Source: Emergencia sp. 1XD21-10
GTDB lineage: Bacteria > Bacillota > Clostridia > Peptostreptococcales > Anaerovoracaceae
Assembly: GCF_009936045.1 (NCBI RefSeq)
Contig: NZ_QWEQ01000019.1
Span: 1 to 64,000 of the forward strand
Length of the DNA stretch: 64,000 bases
Direction: 5' to 3'
The translations under genes and the position numbers were made by a program. How positions within the stretch are numbered: position 1 is the first letter of the stretch; the number at the start of each line of letters is the position of its first letter. Shown here piece after piece: positions 27,283-35,973 of this stretch. Below the pieces are notes generated by a model. That model ran no database searches. It was not told where the DNA came from and worked only from the letters and a program-made list of their open reading frames with translations.

Positions 27283-27321
27283 AAAACAAACTGCCAATGT
27301 CCCCGCAGGTCCATTGGCAGT
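27283..27321 (-). terminator. Riboswitch expression-platform terminator of thiC
   Basis: ACTGCCAATG (27290-27299) pairs perfectly with CATTGGCAGT (27312-27321); on the minus strand the stem is followed by TTTGTTTTTTT. It sits just after the TPP aptamer and 50 bp before the thiC start, the expected place for ligand-dependent termination. Confidence 0.85.
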
Positions 27322-27333
27322 ATACTCGTCAAT

Positions 27334-27417
27334 ATTTCCCTACGTTGGCATTATCCAAATCAGGTTGCAGGTCGAAGCAGTATCAGCTCCCTCTCAGCCC
27401 ATTACTATGAGCTCCCT
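27334..27417 (-). ncRNA. TPP riboswitch (THI element)
   Basis: Read on the minus strand, the aptamer has the conserved GGGCTGAGAGG, then ACCTGATTTGGATAATGCC and AACGTAGGGAA, the hallmark segments of THI elements, closed by GAGCTC-type outer pairing. With the terminator at 27283-27321 it would switch off thiC when thiamine pyrophosphate is plentiful. Confidence 0.95.
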
Positions 27418-27436
27418 TTTTTATATTTATATATTT

Positions 27437-27465
27437 ATCTTAGCACTGTATCTTACAAATTGCAA
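27437..27465 (-). promoter_or_regulatory. Promoter of the thiC leader
   Basis: Minus strand TTGCAA (27465-27460), 17-bp spacer ending TGC, TAAGAT (27442-27437); the start point would be about 10 bases before the TPP aptamer. Confidence 0.6.
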
Positions 27466-27543
27466 GAAATTCTTTACAATCCGATGCGGTGGCACGCGAC
27501 TGCGGTATGCGTTACGCAGCTCGCCATCCGCAAGACGCATTTA

Positions 27544-29844
27544 TCAGCCGCACTTAGAAAATCCACAGTTTCTGCAGATCACACAGCCGCCTTCATGTTC
27601 CACTACACTTCCGCATTCCGGGCAAGCATGAATCTCACTGGCAGATGCTGGTACTTTCTGGCTCTGCTGTGCAGGTACTGCTGCAGCAGTTGGTGCTGCC
27701 GACGCTGCGGTTTCACCTGACTGTTCCTCAATAATCTTAGAAACTTTCATAATCACCCTTGCGATAGCGTCTGGACAGGATGTGCAGCCCATGCCCTGCT
27801 GTCTGATGGTAGACGGACATCTGATTCCCTTCAGCTGATCATAAACTTCCTGAATAGAGATACCGCTGCGCAGCGCTACAGATACCAATCTCGCTGTAGC
27901 TTCGCTCTGGCTTGGGCAGCCGCCGGCTTTTCCCGTACTGGTAAACACTTCGCAAATGCCGTTTTCGTCGTAGTTGGTCGTCACATAAAGGCTTCCGCAG
28001 CCGATTTTCATCTTTTCTGTAAAGCCGCGGGTTACGTCAGGACGCGGACGCGGTTCGATATGACCGTAGCGTTCCTCCTGGCAGGTCGGGCAAGCTGCCG
28101 CAGTCTGCGCAGATGCACCTTCTCTGTTTACCTTGCCGATATTAAGTACCTGCTCTTCTCTGCTGCCGTCACGATAAATAGTCACACCCTTGCAGCCTTC
28201 TTTGTATGCCAGAAGATATGCCTCTCGCACTTCGTTTCTGGTGGCTTCCTTAGGGAAGTTTACAGTCTTTGAAACGGCGTTGTCCGTATGGCGCTGGAAA
28301 GCTGCCTGCATTTTAATGTGGTCAATCGGCTTGATATCGTGTGAGCAAACGAAAACATCGCGCACTTCCTGCGGGATTTCCTCACAGTGAGCGATAGTTC
28401 CCTCTGATGCAATTCTGCGAAGCAGTCTATCACTATAAAGCCCCAGTTCTTTCAATTTCTCTGTTAGAACCGGATTCACCTCAATCATCTCTGTGCCATC
28501 CATAATATTGCGGATAAATGCGTAGGCGAAGACTGGTTCTACACCGGAAGAACATCCGCCGATGATAGAAAGCGTACCGGTCGGAGCAATGGTAGTCACC
28601 GTCGCATTTCTCATAGCCGCCCCATCCTTTAAAGTGCTGACCGAGAATAACGGGAAAGTTCCGCGCTTTGCTGCCAGCTTACTGCTTGCCGCATGACCTG
28701 CTGTATTGATATACCCCATGACTCTTTCAGCAAGCTCCACAGCTTCATCAGAATTATATGGAATACCCAGCATTAAAAGAGCATCTGCCCATCCCATTAC
28801 GCCCAGTCCGATTTTACGGGACGCACGGGTCGTTTCTGCAATCTTATCCAGAGGATAATTATTGGCGTCAATGACGTTGTCCAGAAAATGCACTGCCTGC
28901 TCTACAGTTTCTCCCAAAAGACGGAAGTCAAATTCATAGCCCGTCAGCGTTTTTCTCAGCATCTTCACCAGGTTAATGGAGCCCAAGTTGCAGCTTTCAT
29001 ATGGCAGCAGCGGCTGTTCTCCGCACGGATTGGTACTTTCAATTTCACCCTGCGTCGGGGTCACATTATCGCGGTTAAGCCTGTCCAGGAAAATAATGCC
29101 CGGCTCTCCGTTTTTCCACGCATGGTCAACGACAAGGTCGAAGACCTTTTCTGCGCTGAGATGTCCTACCGCTTGCTTTGTCTTCGGGTCGATGAGATCA
29201 TAATCACTCTGGCTCTCTACCGCTTCCATAAAAGCTTCCGTAATACCAACACTAATGTTAAAATTTGTAATCTCTTTATTGTCTGCTTTGCAGTTGATAA
29301 AGTCCAAAATATCCGGGTGATCAATTCTAAGTACACCCATGTTAGCACCTCGTCTAGTGCCACCCTGTTTCACAGCCTCCGTTGCCGCATTGAATACCTT
29401 CATAAAGCTGATAGGTCCGCTGGCAACGCCGCCCGTAGATCTAACGGCTGACCCGCTCTGACGAAGTCTTGAAAAAGAAAATCCCGTACCCCCACCAGAC
29501 TTATGAATCAATGCCGCATTCTTTACAGAATCAAAGATTCCTTCCATACTGTCTTCCACCGGCAAAACAAAGCAGGCTGAAAGCTGTCCCAAAACTCTGC
29601 CCGCATTCATCAGAGTCGGGGAGTTTGGTAAAAAGCGCAAATCCGTCATCAGTTCGAAGAACTGATCGCTGAGCGCCTTCGTATCTGTCGTGTTATCGTA
29701 TTTTGCATCTGCTGCAGCGATGGTATCTGAAACTCTGCGAAACATACCTTCTACTGTTTCCGTCAGGTTACCTTCTCCATCTTTGCCCAGATATCGTTTT
29801 TCCAGTACTGTTAAAGCATTCTTGCTGATTTCTGAAATTGCCAT
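27544..29844 (-). CDS. nrdJ: Adenosylcobalamin-dependent ribonucleoside-diphosphate reductase (class II)
   Basis: A 766-residue class II ribonucleotide reductase, making deoxyribonucleotides without oxygen. Typical blocks: RFLPNSPTLMNAGR, LSACFVLPVEDSMEGIF, HKSGGGTGFSFSRLR, STNPCGEQPLLPYESCNLGSINL with the active-site cysteine region, and TTIAPTGTLSIIGGCSSGVEP. The C-terminus carries redox cysteines (CTSCPDAIAR) and a zinc-ribbon tail from about residue 741 (CPECG...CRNCG). The start follows GGAGGG. Two NrdR boxes overlap its promoter. It implies a cobalamin supply. Confidence 0.94.
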   Translation of the reverse strand: MAISEISKNALTVLEKRYLGKDGEGNLTETVEGMFRRVSDTIAAADAKYDNTTDTKALSDQFFELMTDLRFLPNSPTLMNAGRVLGQLSACFVLPVEDSMEGIFDSVKNAALIHKSGGGTGFSFSRLRQSGSAVRSTGGVASGPISFMKVFNAATEAVKQGGTRRGANMGVLRIDHPDILDFINCKADNKEITNFNISVGITEAFMEAVESQSDYDLIDPKTKQAVGHLSAEKVFDLVVDHAWKNGEPGIIFLDRLNRDNVTPTQGEIESTNPCGEQPLLPYESCNLGSINLVKMLRKTLTGYEFDFRLLGETVEQAVHFLDNVIDANNYPLDKIAETTRASRKIGLGVMGWADALLMLGIPYNSDEAVELAERVMGYINTAGHAASSKLAAKRGTFPLFSVSTLKDGAAMRNATVTTIAPTGTLSIIGGCSSGVEPVFAYAFIRNIMDGTEMIEVNPVLTEKLKELGLYSDRLLRRIASEGTIAHCEEIPQEVRDVFVCSHDIKPIDHIKMQAAFQRHTDNAVSKTVNFPKEATRNEVREAYLLAYKEGCKGVTIYRDGSREEQVLNIGKVNREGASAQTAAACPTCQEERYGHIEPRPRPDVTRGFTEKMKIGCGSLYVTTNYDENGICEVFTSTGKAGGCPSQSEATARLVSVALRSGISIQEVYDQLKGIRCPSTIRQQGMGCTSCPDAIARVIMKVSKIIEEQSGETAASAAPTAAAVPAQQSQKVPASASEIHACPECGSVVEHEGGCVICRNCGFSKCG

Positions 29845-29859
29845 ATTTCCCTCCGCTAT

Positions 29860-29914
29860 ACACTTTATATATTGTCACAGAGATAATTATATCACTATAT
29901 GTAGTGTATAGCAA
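29860..29914 (-). promoter_or_regulatory. Promoter with two NrdR boxes upstream of the class II RNR gene
   Basis: Minus strand TTGCTA (29914-29909), 17 bp, then TATAAT (29891-29886) with a TGn extension. One box (29892-29907, TCACTATATGTAGTGT on the + strand) fills the spacer; a second (29860-29875, ACACTTTATATATTGT) covers the start of the transcript. Each differs at only two positions from the palindrome ACACTATATATAGTGT that approximates the NrdR consensus, and the starts are 32 bp apart, three helical turns. The nrdR gene is not in the window. Confidence 0.8.
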
Positions 29915-30019
29915 CAAGTTCTTCCAACAAATTCACGATAGCTTTATAAGAAGACTGCGCACGCCGCAATTTATCCTATTTCTTAAAAGACTAGCAGCGG
30001 AACGAAAGAAATTCTAAAA

Positions 30020-30054
30020 TAGGTCAATTTCCCCTATTTTTTGTAGGTCAATTT
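30020..30054 (+). promoter_or_regulatory. Direct repeats before the XRE regulator gene (operator candidate)
   Basis: TAGGTCAATTT occurs at 30020-30030 and again at 30044-30054, 24 bp apart, 32 bp before the start codon; CATAAT at 30057-30062 could be the -10. The repeat may be an autoregulatory site. Confidence 0.45.
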
Positions 30055-30085
30055 GCCATAATAGTTCTAGAAAGGAGGCGTGACA

Positions 30086-30349
30086 GTGAATAGACTCAAA
30101 GAACTTCGAAAGAAAAAAGGTCTTACTCAGGTCAAAGTGCAAATCGAAACCGGTATAGACCAGGCTGACTATTCAAAGATGGAGCATGGCAAACGCTATC
30201 CTACAACGGAGCAGGCAAAGGAACTGTCCTTTCTCTTTGAAACCAGTCTCGACTATATCTATGGCATCACTGACGATCCCACGCCTTATCCCAGATCAAA
30301 GAACGCCGTACCGAAAAAGAAGCGAAAGGATTCAGAGCCTAAAATATAA
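30086..30349 (+). CDS. XRE/Cro-CI family DNA-binding protein
   Basis: An 87-residue protein that is almost only a Cro/CI helix-turn-helix (residues about 2-62: RLKELRKKKGLTQVKVQIET, SKMEHGKRYPTTEQAKELSFLFETSLDYIYG) followed by a basic tail (KKKRKD). GTG at 30086 is taken as start because GGAGG ends 7 bases before it; the GTG at 30080 would be only one base away from it. It is monocistronic and may regulate itself; no target is evident. Confidence 0.82.
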   Translation: MNRLKELRKKKGLTQVKVQIETGIDQADYSKMEHGKRYPTTEQAKELSFLFETSLDYIYGITDDPTPYPRSKNAVPKKKRKDSEPKI

Positions 30350-30394
30350 AACCTCCAGAAGCTGCACCATACAGGGTGTCATCTGGAGGTTTTT
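30349..30394. terminator. Bidirectional intrinsic terminator
   Basis: AAACCTCCAGA (30349-30359) pairs with TCTGGAGGTTT (30382-30392), with an inner CACC/GGTG pairing in the loop, followed by T residues on the + strand and by AT-rich sequence on the other. It overlaps the last base of the XRE gene stop. Confidence 0.8.
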
Positions 30395-30409
30395 GTTTTG
30401 TTTCAGGAA

Positions 30410-32260
30410 TTATTTTACTGTCACTTTGCACGTTTTGGAAAGTCCGTTACTTGTTTTTACAGTTATGGTTGCTGTACCTTTCTTTTTCTTTGCAGTAACC
30501 ACTCCTTTGCTGTTTACGACAGCAATAGTCCTGTCTGAAGAAGTATAGGTCAACTTTCTGCCGTTGACGCCACTCTTAGAAAGAGTCGCTTTCAAGGTAA
30601 AGGCTTTCCCCTTTGCGAGACTCTTCTTCGAATAGTTCAGTTTTAGACTGCTAACCGCATTAACAGTGCAGGTTGCTTTCACCAGTACATCATTTCCTGC
30701 TGCGTCCACCGCATATACCGAATAAATGCCCGGAATGGTTAGGGTTTTGCTGACCGTCCCATCTGCACTCAAAGAAAGCTTGGTGCCTGCCCCGCTTCGG
30801 AAGTAGGAAAGAGACTGACTGCCCCTAGCATATCGCACAGTTGGCAAAAGACCACTGTCATCGCTTGCTGCGATTTTCAGTTTCTGTTTATAGGAACCGC
30901 TGATTTTAGATACCGATGCTTTTAGCTGCGGTGCCTTGACATCAATCTGATAATCATCTTCACTGTAATCTGTCAGCGACTTATATAAATCCAAAAATCT
31001 TCCCGACACCACTCTTCCGTTTAGAGAACTCTTTCTCTGGGCGCCGGAAAGAAGCAAATGGCGGATACCTGCTGCGCTGATATCTTTATAGTAGGAATGC
31101 AGCACCGCTGCCGCCCCCGTTACAAAAGGAGCCGCCATGGAGGTTCCTGACATATCATCATATTTATTGTTAGGAATTGTACTGTGAATCACGGTTCCCG
31201 GCGCCGCAATATCTACAGATTTACTGCTGTAATTGGATTTACTGTTCAGTCTGCCATTGCTCTGTGCATTGCCGACACAGATTACATTGCTCAAGTCATA
31301 GCAGCCCGGATAAATCGGCTTATTGTCCAGATTCAGTCCATCATTTCCTGCTGCGCAGACAAACAGCATATCTGATGCCGCAATGGTCCTATACAAAGTC
31401 TCATCGTCGACATAGGAACCCATGCTCAAGTTGCAGATATCTGCACCGTTTCTCTCTGCATAGCGAATAGCTCTAACCACATCGTAGCTGTCTCCAAGTC
31501 CCTTCGGACCTTCCAGTACCTTTAAATCCATGATGGAAACTTTGCCTGTAGCAGAGGCAATTCCGGCAATCCCATTCCCATTATTAGTAGCTGCGCCGAT
31601 AATGCCTGCACAGTGAGTTCCATGGGCATAGTAGTTGTTGATTGCGCCATCGCTGAGAGGTCTGTTTTTGGCAAAATCATATCCATGAACATCATCCCGA
31701 TAGCCGTTTCCGTCATCGTCCTTATCATTTCCTGGGGTTTCTCCAGAATTTACCCAGATATTTGCAGCTAAATCGCTATGCGTATAGTCCATACCGGTGT
31801 CGATAACTGCCACTACAGTTTCGCTCATTTCATTCAGATGTTCCATGATAAAATCATAGCTTTCTTCAAAACCGATATCCACGCCGGTTTCTTCATTATG
31901 CAAGCCCCACTGCAAGCCATAAAAAGGATCATTAACCCTTGTCGCTTCATATACAAAATTCGGCTGTACAGAAAAGTTCTCTGCCTGCGCCTCCAAATCC
32001 TCTCTAATCTGATCTTCTGTAATACCGTTTTTGACCTTAATCAGTGCCAAATCGGTTCCATCAAAGCTGATGTCCTCTACATAAGACGGCAGCTTCAGCT
32101 CTGACAAATCTGAAGTAGCTGTTAAGATATATTCCTGCTTTCTGACCTCTGCAGAGGTATCTCCTGCTGTATCCGTACCAAAAGAAATCACCGGCACCAT
32201 AGTTACACCCAGTGCCATGGCTAAAAATAAAACTATGCCTTTTTTCTTTAACCTTTTCAT
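30410..32260 (-). CDS. Secreted subtilisin-like serine protease (S8)
   Basis: A 616-residue exported protease. A signal peptide (residues 1 to about 28, KKKGIVLFLAMALGVTMV) is followed by a propeptide-like region to about residue 105, the S8 catalytic domain with Asp154 (VIDTGMDYTH), His213 (HGTHCAGI) and Ser374 (SGTSMAAP), then a beta domain and a C-terminal Big_2-like Ig repeat (YSKKSLAKGKAFTLKATLS to the end). KDDDGNGYRDD looks like a calcium loop. It probably supplies peptides to the transporters and peptidases encoded nearby. It overlaps the TagO-like gene by 4 bp (ATGA). Confidence 0.92.
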   Translation of the reverse strand: MKRLKKKGIVLFLAMALGVTMVPVISFGTDTAGDTSAEVRKQEYILTATSDLSELKLPSYVEDISFDGTDLALIKVKNGITEDQIREDLEAQAENFSVQPNFVYEATRVNDPFYGLQWGLHNEETGVDIGFEESYDFIMEHLNEMSETVVAVIDTGMDYTHSDLAANIWVNSGETPGNDKDDDGNGYRDDVHGYDFAKNRPLSDGAINNYYAHGTHCAGIIGAATNNGNGIAGIASATGKVSIMDLKVLEGPKGLGDSYDVVRAIRYAERNGADICNLSMGSYVDDETLYRTIAASDMLFVCAAGNDGLNLDNKPIYPGCYDLSNVICVGNAQSNGRLNSKSNYSSKSVDIAAPGTVIHSTIPNNKYDDMSGTSMAAPFVTGAAAVLHSYYKDISAAGIRHLLLSGAQRKSSLNGRVVSGRFLDLYKSLTDYSEDDYQIDVKAPQLKASVSKISGSYKQKLKIAASDDSGLLPTVRYARGSQSLSYFRSGAGTKLSLSADGTVSKTLTIPGIYSVYAVDAAGNDVLVKATCTVNAVSSLKLNYSKKSLAKGKAFTLKATLSKSGVNGRKLTYTSSDRTIAVVNSKGVVTAKKKKGTATITVKTSNGLSKTCKVTVK

Positions 32261-33372
32261 TCTGTTGCCTCCGATTTTTCGCTTCTTTTCTCCTCCATCC
32301 GCTCCTCTTTTGCAATATTGACTGCCTTGATGTGCGGCATTTTATGATTCGGATCGGTGAGGAATACGTACAAATATATAGTCGCAATCCCTACCAAAAC
32401 AAAAGCGTCTTTATAAAGCTCTCTGCTAATCAGCACAGCCGCCATTCCCATGGTTGCACTAACGCCGTAAAGCATCAACACAGCTCTTCGCTGTCCGTAT
32501 CCCGATGCCATCAGCCTGTGATGCAGATGACCTTTGTCCGCTTCCATAATCGGTCTTTTATTTACAAGCCTACGTAAAATGGCAAAAAACGTATCAAAGA
32601 TTGGAATTCCCAGCACCACGACCGGCACTACAACTGCAATGATGGTCGACCGTTTCAGCGGTCCTACCACCGACAGAGCAGCAATCATAAACCCGAGAAA
32701 CAGCGAGCCTCCGTCTCCCATAAAAATCTTTGCCGGAAAAAAGTTAAAGGGCAAAAATCCCAAACATCCGCCGGCAAGAGTCAGCATAGCAAGGCAAACA
32801 ATCATCATACCATACTGATCTCCATGAATATAGGCAACATAGGCAATGCAAAGGGCAGAAATCGCTGCGTTTCCAGCCGCAAGTCCGTCCAGTCCGTCAA
32901 TGAGGTTGATGGTATTGGTAATCCCTACAATCCAAAGCACCGTCACGATAAAGCAGACCACTTCCCCGAAAAGGAGCTTTCCTTCTCCAAAATAGTTTGC
33001 AATGAACTTAATCCGAAGCCCCATATAATACATCAAAATCGCAACCAAAAGCTGCCCGCCGAACTTCAGTTTCGCGTTCAGATTCTTTAAATCGTCAACC
33101 ACGCCCAGAATATAGATCATAGTGCCGCCGATCAAAACCGGTATCATCTTTTCATTATCGCCTGCATAAATTGCAAGAGAACCGATAGTTCCCACGAAGA
33201 TTGCCAATCCACCAAAGCGAGGCATTGCCTTAGTATGCATCCTTCGTCCGTCTTTCGGCACGTCAATCGCACCGATTTTAGGAGCAATCTTAATCGCAAC
33301 CGGCGTAAACAAAAGTGCCAGCGCAAAAGCTGTTACAAAAGCCGCCAGCAGCGTCAGTCTCGTAATTTCCAT
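32257..33372 (-). CDS. Undecaprenyl-phosphate sugar-1-phosphate transferase (MraY/WecA/TagO family)
   Basis: A 371-residue membrane enzyme with about ten to eleven segments that transfers a sugar phosphate, usually GlcNAc-1-P, from UDP-sugar to undecaprenyl phosphate to begin a wall polymer. Signatures: ILGVVDDLKNLNAKLKF (Asp-Asp), NLIDGLDGLAAG, IFMGDGGSLFLG and the His motif KGHLHHRLMASG. The acidic-basic C-terminal tail is cytosolic. It lies between dCMP deaminase and the subtilase gene in one operon. Confidence 0.88.
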   Translation of the reverse strand: MEITRLTLLAAFVTAFALALLFTPVAIKIAPKIGAIDVPKDGRRMHTKAMPRFGGLAIFVGTIGSLAIYAGDNEKMIPVLIGGTMIYILGVVDDLKNLNAKLKFGGQLLVAILMYYMGLRIKFIANYFGEGKLLFGEVVCFIVTVLWIVGITNTINLIDGLDGLAAGNAAISALCIAYVAYIHGDQYGMMIVCLAMLTLAGGCLGFLPFNFFPAKIFMGDGGSLFLGFMIAALSVVGPLKRSTIIAVVVPVVVLGIPIFDTFFAILRRLVNKRPIMEADKGHLHHRLMASGYGQRRAVLMLYGVSATMGMAAVLISRELYKDAFVLVGIATIYLYVFLTDPNHKMPHIKAVNIAKEERMEEKRSEKSEATE

Positions 33373-33402
33373 AAATTTGTTATCCTTCGTACTTGTATTC
33401 TA

Positions 33403-33876
33403 TTAGTCCAGCATGACGATCTTAAGACCCGCTTCATCTAAAATCTCTACAGAAAGCTCATCTGGATAACCCTCTTTTACCACAATGCGTTTAATTCCTG
33501 CGTTGATGATCATCTTTGCACAAATTACGCAAGGTTGATTGGTAACATAGATGGTCGCATCTTCGATGCTCTGTCCCAGCGTTGCCGCCTGGATAATCGC
33601 ATTCTGTTCCGCATGAAGCGCTCTGCAAAGCTCATGGCGCTGTCCCGATGGAACTCCCATCTTCTGACGCAGGCAGCCACCCTTTTCGTCGCAGTGGGCA
33701 ATGCCTCTGGGCGCGCCGTTATATCCTGTGGCCACAATATGCTTGTCCTTTACAATAACTGCTCCAACCTGTCTGCGCAGGCAGGTAGAGCGCTTTGCTG
33801 TCAGCTCTGCCATCTGCATAAAATATTCATCCCATGTAGGTCTGTTATCTTTTGCTAAAATCTTCGTATCAGCCAT
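33403..33876 (-). CDS. dCMP deaminase (ComEB-like)
   Basis: A 157-residue zinc cytidine/deoxycytidylate deaminase giving dUMP for thymidylate synthesis. The zinc site and proton donor appear as [12 protein letters not shown] (His, Glu) and [16 protein letters not shown] (two Cys), and the N-terminal [28 protein letters not shown] is characteristic of the family. Its start overlaps the truA stop by 8 bp, so the genes are coupled. Confidence 0.92.
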   Translation of the reverse strand: MADTKILAKDNRPTWDEYFMQMAELTAKRSTCLRRQVGAVIVKDKHIVATGYNGAPRGIAHCDEKGGCLRQKMGVPSGQRHELCRALHAEQNAIIQAATLGQSIEDATIYVTNQPCVICAKMIINAGIKRIVVKEGYPDELSVEILDEAGLKIVMLD

Positions 33877-34678
33877 GATCGTCGTTCCTTTCTTTCATTG
33901 GTTTTTCATCGTAATATATTTCCACCAGGTACAAGCCCTGGGGTGGTGCTGTGTGCCCCGCTCTCTGTCTGTCTGCCGACTGCAGAATTGCCGGAATGTC
34001 CTCTGCAGACTTCTTCCCTTGTCCAACTTCTACTAAAGTACCCACAATAATCCGCACCATATTGTAGAGAAAGCCATCGCCGGTCACCTCTATGTGCATC
34101 TCTCCTGCCACAGGTTCTTTGATCTGAAGGTCATATATCGTGCGCACGGTAGTCTCGCGCACGGTTCCCCCCGCAGCCTGGAAACAAGCAAAGTCATGAG
34201 TTCCCTCGATAAAAGCTGCTGCCTTACGCATAGGCTCTGCTGCCAAAGCGGCTTTCAGGTGGTAACAGTAATTTCGCGAAAACGCACTGGCTGCGCTGCC
34301 GTGTCTTAAGATATACCGATAAGTCTTCCCCTTGGAGTCAAACCGTGCATGAAAGTCTGCCGGCATTTCTTCTGCCCTGATAATCCGCACATCACCGCAG
34401 GCGTATCCGCTCCCCAGACTCCCTGCCAAATAGTTATTGACTGCCAAAGGGATTCTGTCAGTAGGAATCCCAAACTCACCCCGGAAAGACGCCCGCTGGG
34501 AAAGCGCATGTACACCGGCGTCGGTACGACTGGTACCGTTTATCTGTACCGGCTTTCCGCATACATGGCTCAGCGCCTTCTCCAGTTCGCCCTGCACCGT
34601 CCGCACGCCAGGCTGTCTCTGCCAGCCGGAGAAACCTGTTCCGTCATATTCAATCGTCAAAAGAATATTTCTTTCCAT
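33869..34678 (-). CDS. truA: tRNA pseudouridine(38-40) synthase
   Basis: A 269-residue TruA enzyme that modifies U38-U40 in the anticodon arm. The catalytic Asp is in [15 protein letters not shown] (about residue 53), and other blocks are [13 protein letters not shown] at the N-terminus, [14 protein letters not shown] and [20 protein letters not shown]. The start at 34678 is chosen because the family begins there; the open frame continues 42 codons upstream into yhbY. The binding site before it is weak. Confidence 0.93.
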   Translation of the reverse strand: MERNILLTIEYDGTGFSGWQRQPGVRTVQGELEKALSHVCGKPVQINGTSRTDAGVHALSQRASFRGEFGIPTDRIPLAVNNYLAGSLGSGYACGDVRIIRAEEMPADFHARFDSKGKTYRYILRHGSAASAFSRNYCYHLKAALAAEPMRKAAAFIEGTHDFACFQAAGGTVRETTVRTIYDLQIKEPVAGEMHIEVTGDGFLYNMVRIIVGTLVEVGQGKKSAEDIPAILQSADRQRAGHTAPPQGLYLVEIYYDEKPMKERNDDHG

Positions 34679-34694
34679 GTTTGATTCTAATGCC

Positions 34695-34991
34695 TTACTT
34701 TCTCGGAAGCTCAATCTGCTTGTTGTCCTTAGACTCTCTGTACAGGGTGAATTTTCTTCCAATGGCCTGAACAAACTCTGCTCCCAGTTTCTCGGCAATT
34801 TCATTGGCGGTTTCCTTCGGGCTCAAAGTGCAGCCCTCCTGAATCTTCACTTTTACCAACTCTCTGCAGTAAAGTCCGGTGTCAATTTCCTTGACGATAT
34901 TCTCCGTCAGTCCCTGTTTTCCAATATATACCGTAGGGTCTGTGGTCTGTGCAAGTCCTCTCAAAAAACTCCTCTGCTTGCTTGTAATCAT
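34695..34991 (-). CDS. yhbY: YhbY family RNA-binding protein
   Basis: A 98-residue CRS1/YhbY (CRM) domain protein associated with ribosome assembly. The N-terminal TSKQRSFLRGLAQ, the central IGKQGLTENIVKEID and the C-terminal EFVQAIGRKFTLYRESKDNKQIELPR follow the family pattern. It is the first gene of the yhbY-truA-dCMP deaminase-TagO-subtilase run. Confidence 0.92.
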   Translation of the reverse strand: MITSKQRSFLRGLAQTTDPTVYIGKQGLTENIVKEIDTGLYCRELVKVKIQEGCTLSPKETANEIAEKLGAEFVQAIGRKFTLYRESKDNKQIELPRK

Positions 34992-35127
34992 AAATCTATC
35001 CTCATTTCATCTTAATTCTGCATTCAATCCGTTATAGTATACCATAAAACTTGTCACTTTGTGCGAAGAAAAGATAAAGATTCACAAAAAAGGACACGGC
35101 TTTAGATAAACTATCTCCTACTACATC

Positions 35128-35835
35128 TTATAACAACAGCACTGGCATGTAATCCCACAAAAAAATCAAATGGACCGCTGCCGCTAGTGCAATATACGGC
35201 GCCATCGCAACAGTATCGGTGCGCCGGATTTTCTTTCTCACAAGAAGCCAGATTAGATGCCCAGCACTAAAGAGTGTAGTCATCACAAATATCAGCAGTA
35301 TTCCCCGAAGCCCGGCAATCAAACCCAGCGCCGCAAAAAGCTTGATATCTCCACCGCCAAGAGTATCTCTGCGATACGCCAGCTTGCCAAGTAGTGCAGT
35401 GGCACCCATGATACCAAATCCGGCAATCCCTCCATACAAACAGTCTTTCCATCCATCATGAAAGACAATAAATCCCATGGCGGTTACCGCAAGAAGCAGT
35501 ACCAGCTGATCTGGTACAATGCGGTACTTCGCATCAGCCACGGCAATTTCCAAAAGCAACCAAAGACTGCAAACTGCCGCCACCGCAAACTGCCAATCGT
35601 CTATTACCAATTTAATATCGATGACGACAAACAGCATGGTAAGGATAAACTTCCATGGGTAACTTTTGATGCGCTGTGTATATGGATCTTTCAGTGCATC
35701 GGATGGCTCCTCGTCATAGTCGCAAAGCCACTGCGCCGGCATTTTGTTAAAGAAATATACTGCGCCGTTTCCTGCGAAAACGCCGACCAGAATCGCCGCA
35801 AGACATTTTATAATTATGATTAATGTATCAGTCAT
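35128..35835 (-). CDS. Prepilin peptidase (A24 family)
   Basis: A 235-residue polytopic membrane protease. The two catalytic aspartates lie in VADAKYRIVPDQLV and LGGGDIKLFAALG. The N-terminal region retains a GNGAVYFFNKMP segment resembling the GSFLNVVIYRLP start of full prepilin peptidases, but the zinc-binding CXXC pairs of the methylase domain are missing, so N-methylation may be lost. The start at 35835 is preferred over an open frame 33 codons longer. No pilin genes are nearby. Confidence 0.87.
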   Translation of the reverse strand: MTDTLIIIIKCLAAILVGVFAGNGAVYFFNKMPAQWLCDYDEEPSDALKDPYTQRIKSYPWKFILTMLFVVIDIKLVIDDWQFAVAAVCSLWLLLEIAVADAKYRIVPDQLVLLLAVTAMGFIVFHDGWKDCLYGGIAGFGIMGATALLGKLAYRRDTLGGGDIKLFAALGLIAGLRGILLIFVMTTLFSAGHLIWLLVRKKIRRTDTVAMAPYIALAAAVHLIFLWDYMPVLLL

Positions 35836-35973
35836 ATTTTTTCTCTCTTTCTCACTTGGTATCTTACCACAAAATTGCATCTCGCAAAACAAGTTTCTGC
35901 GTCTTTCTACGTATAAGCGATTCGCCTTCTGCACATAGTATCAGTAACTTTATTTGATTGCGAGGAATTTATC

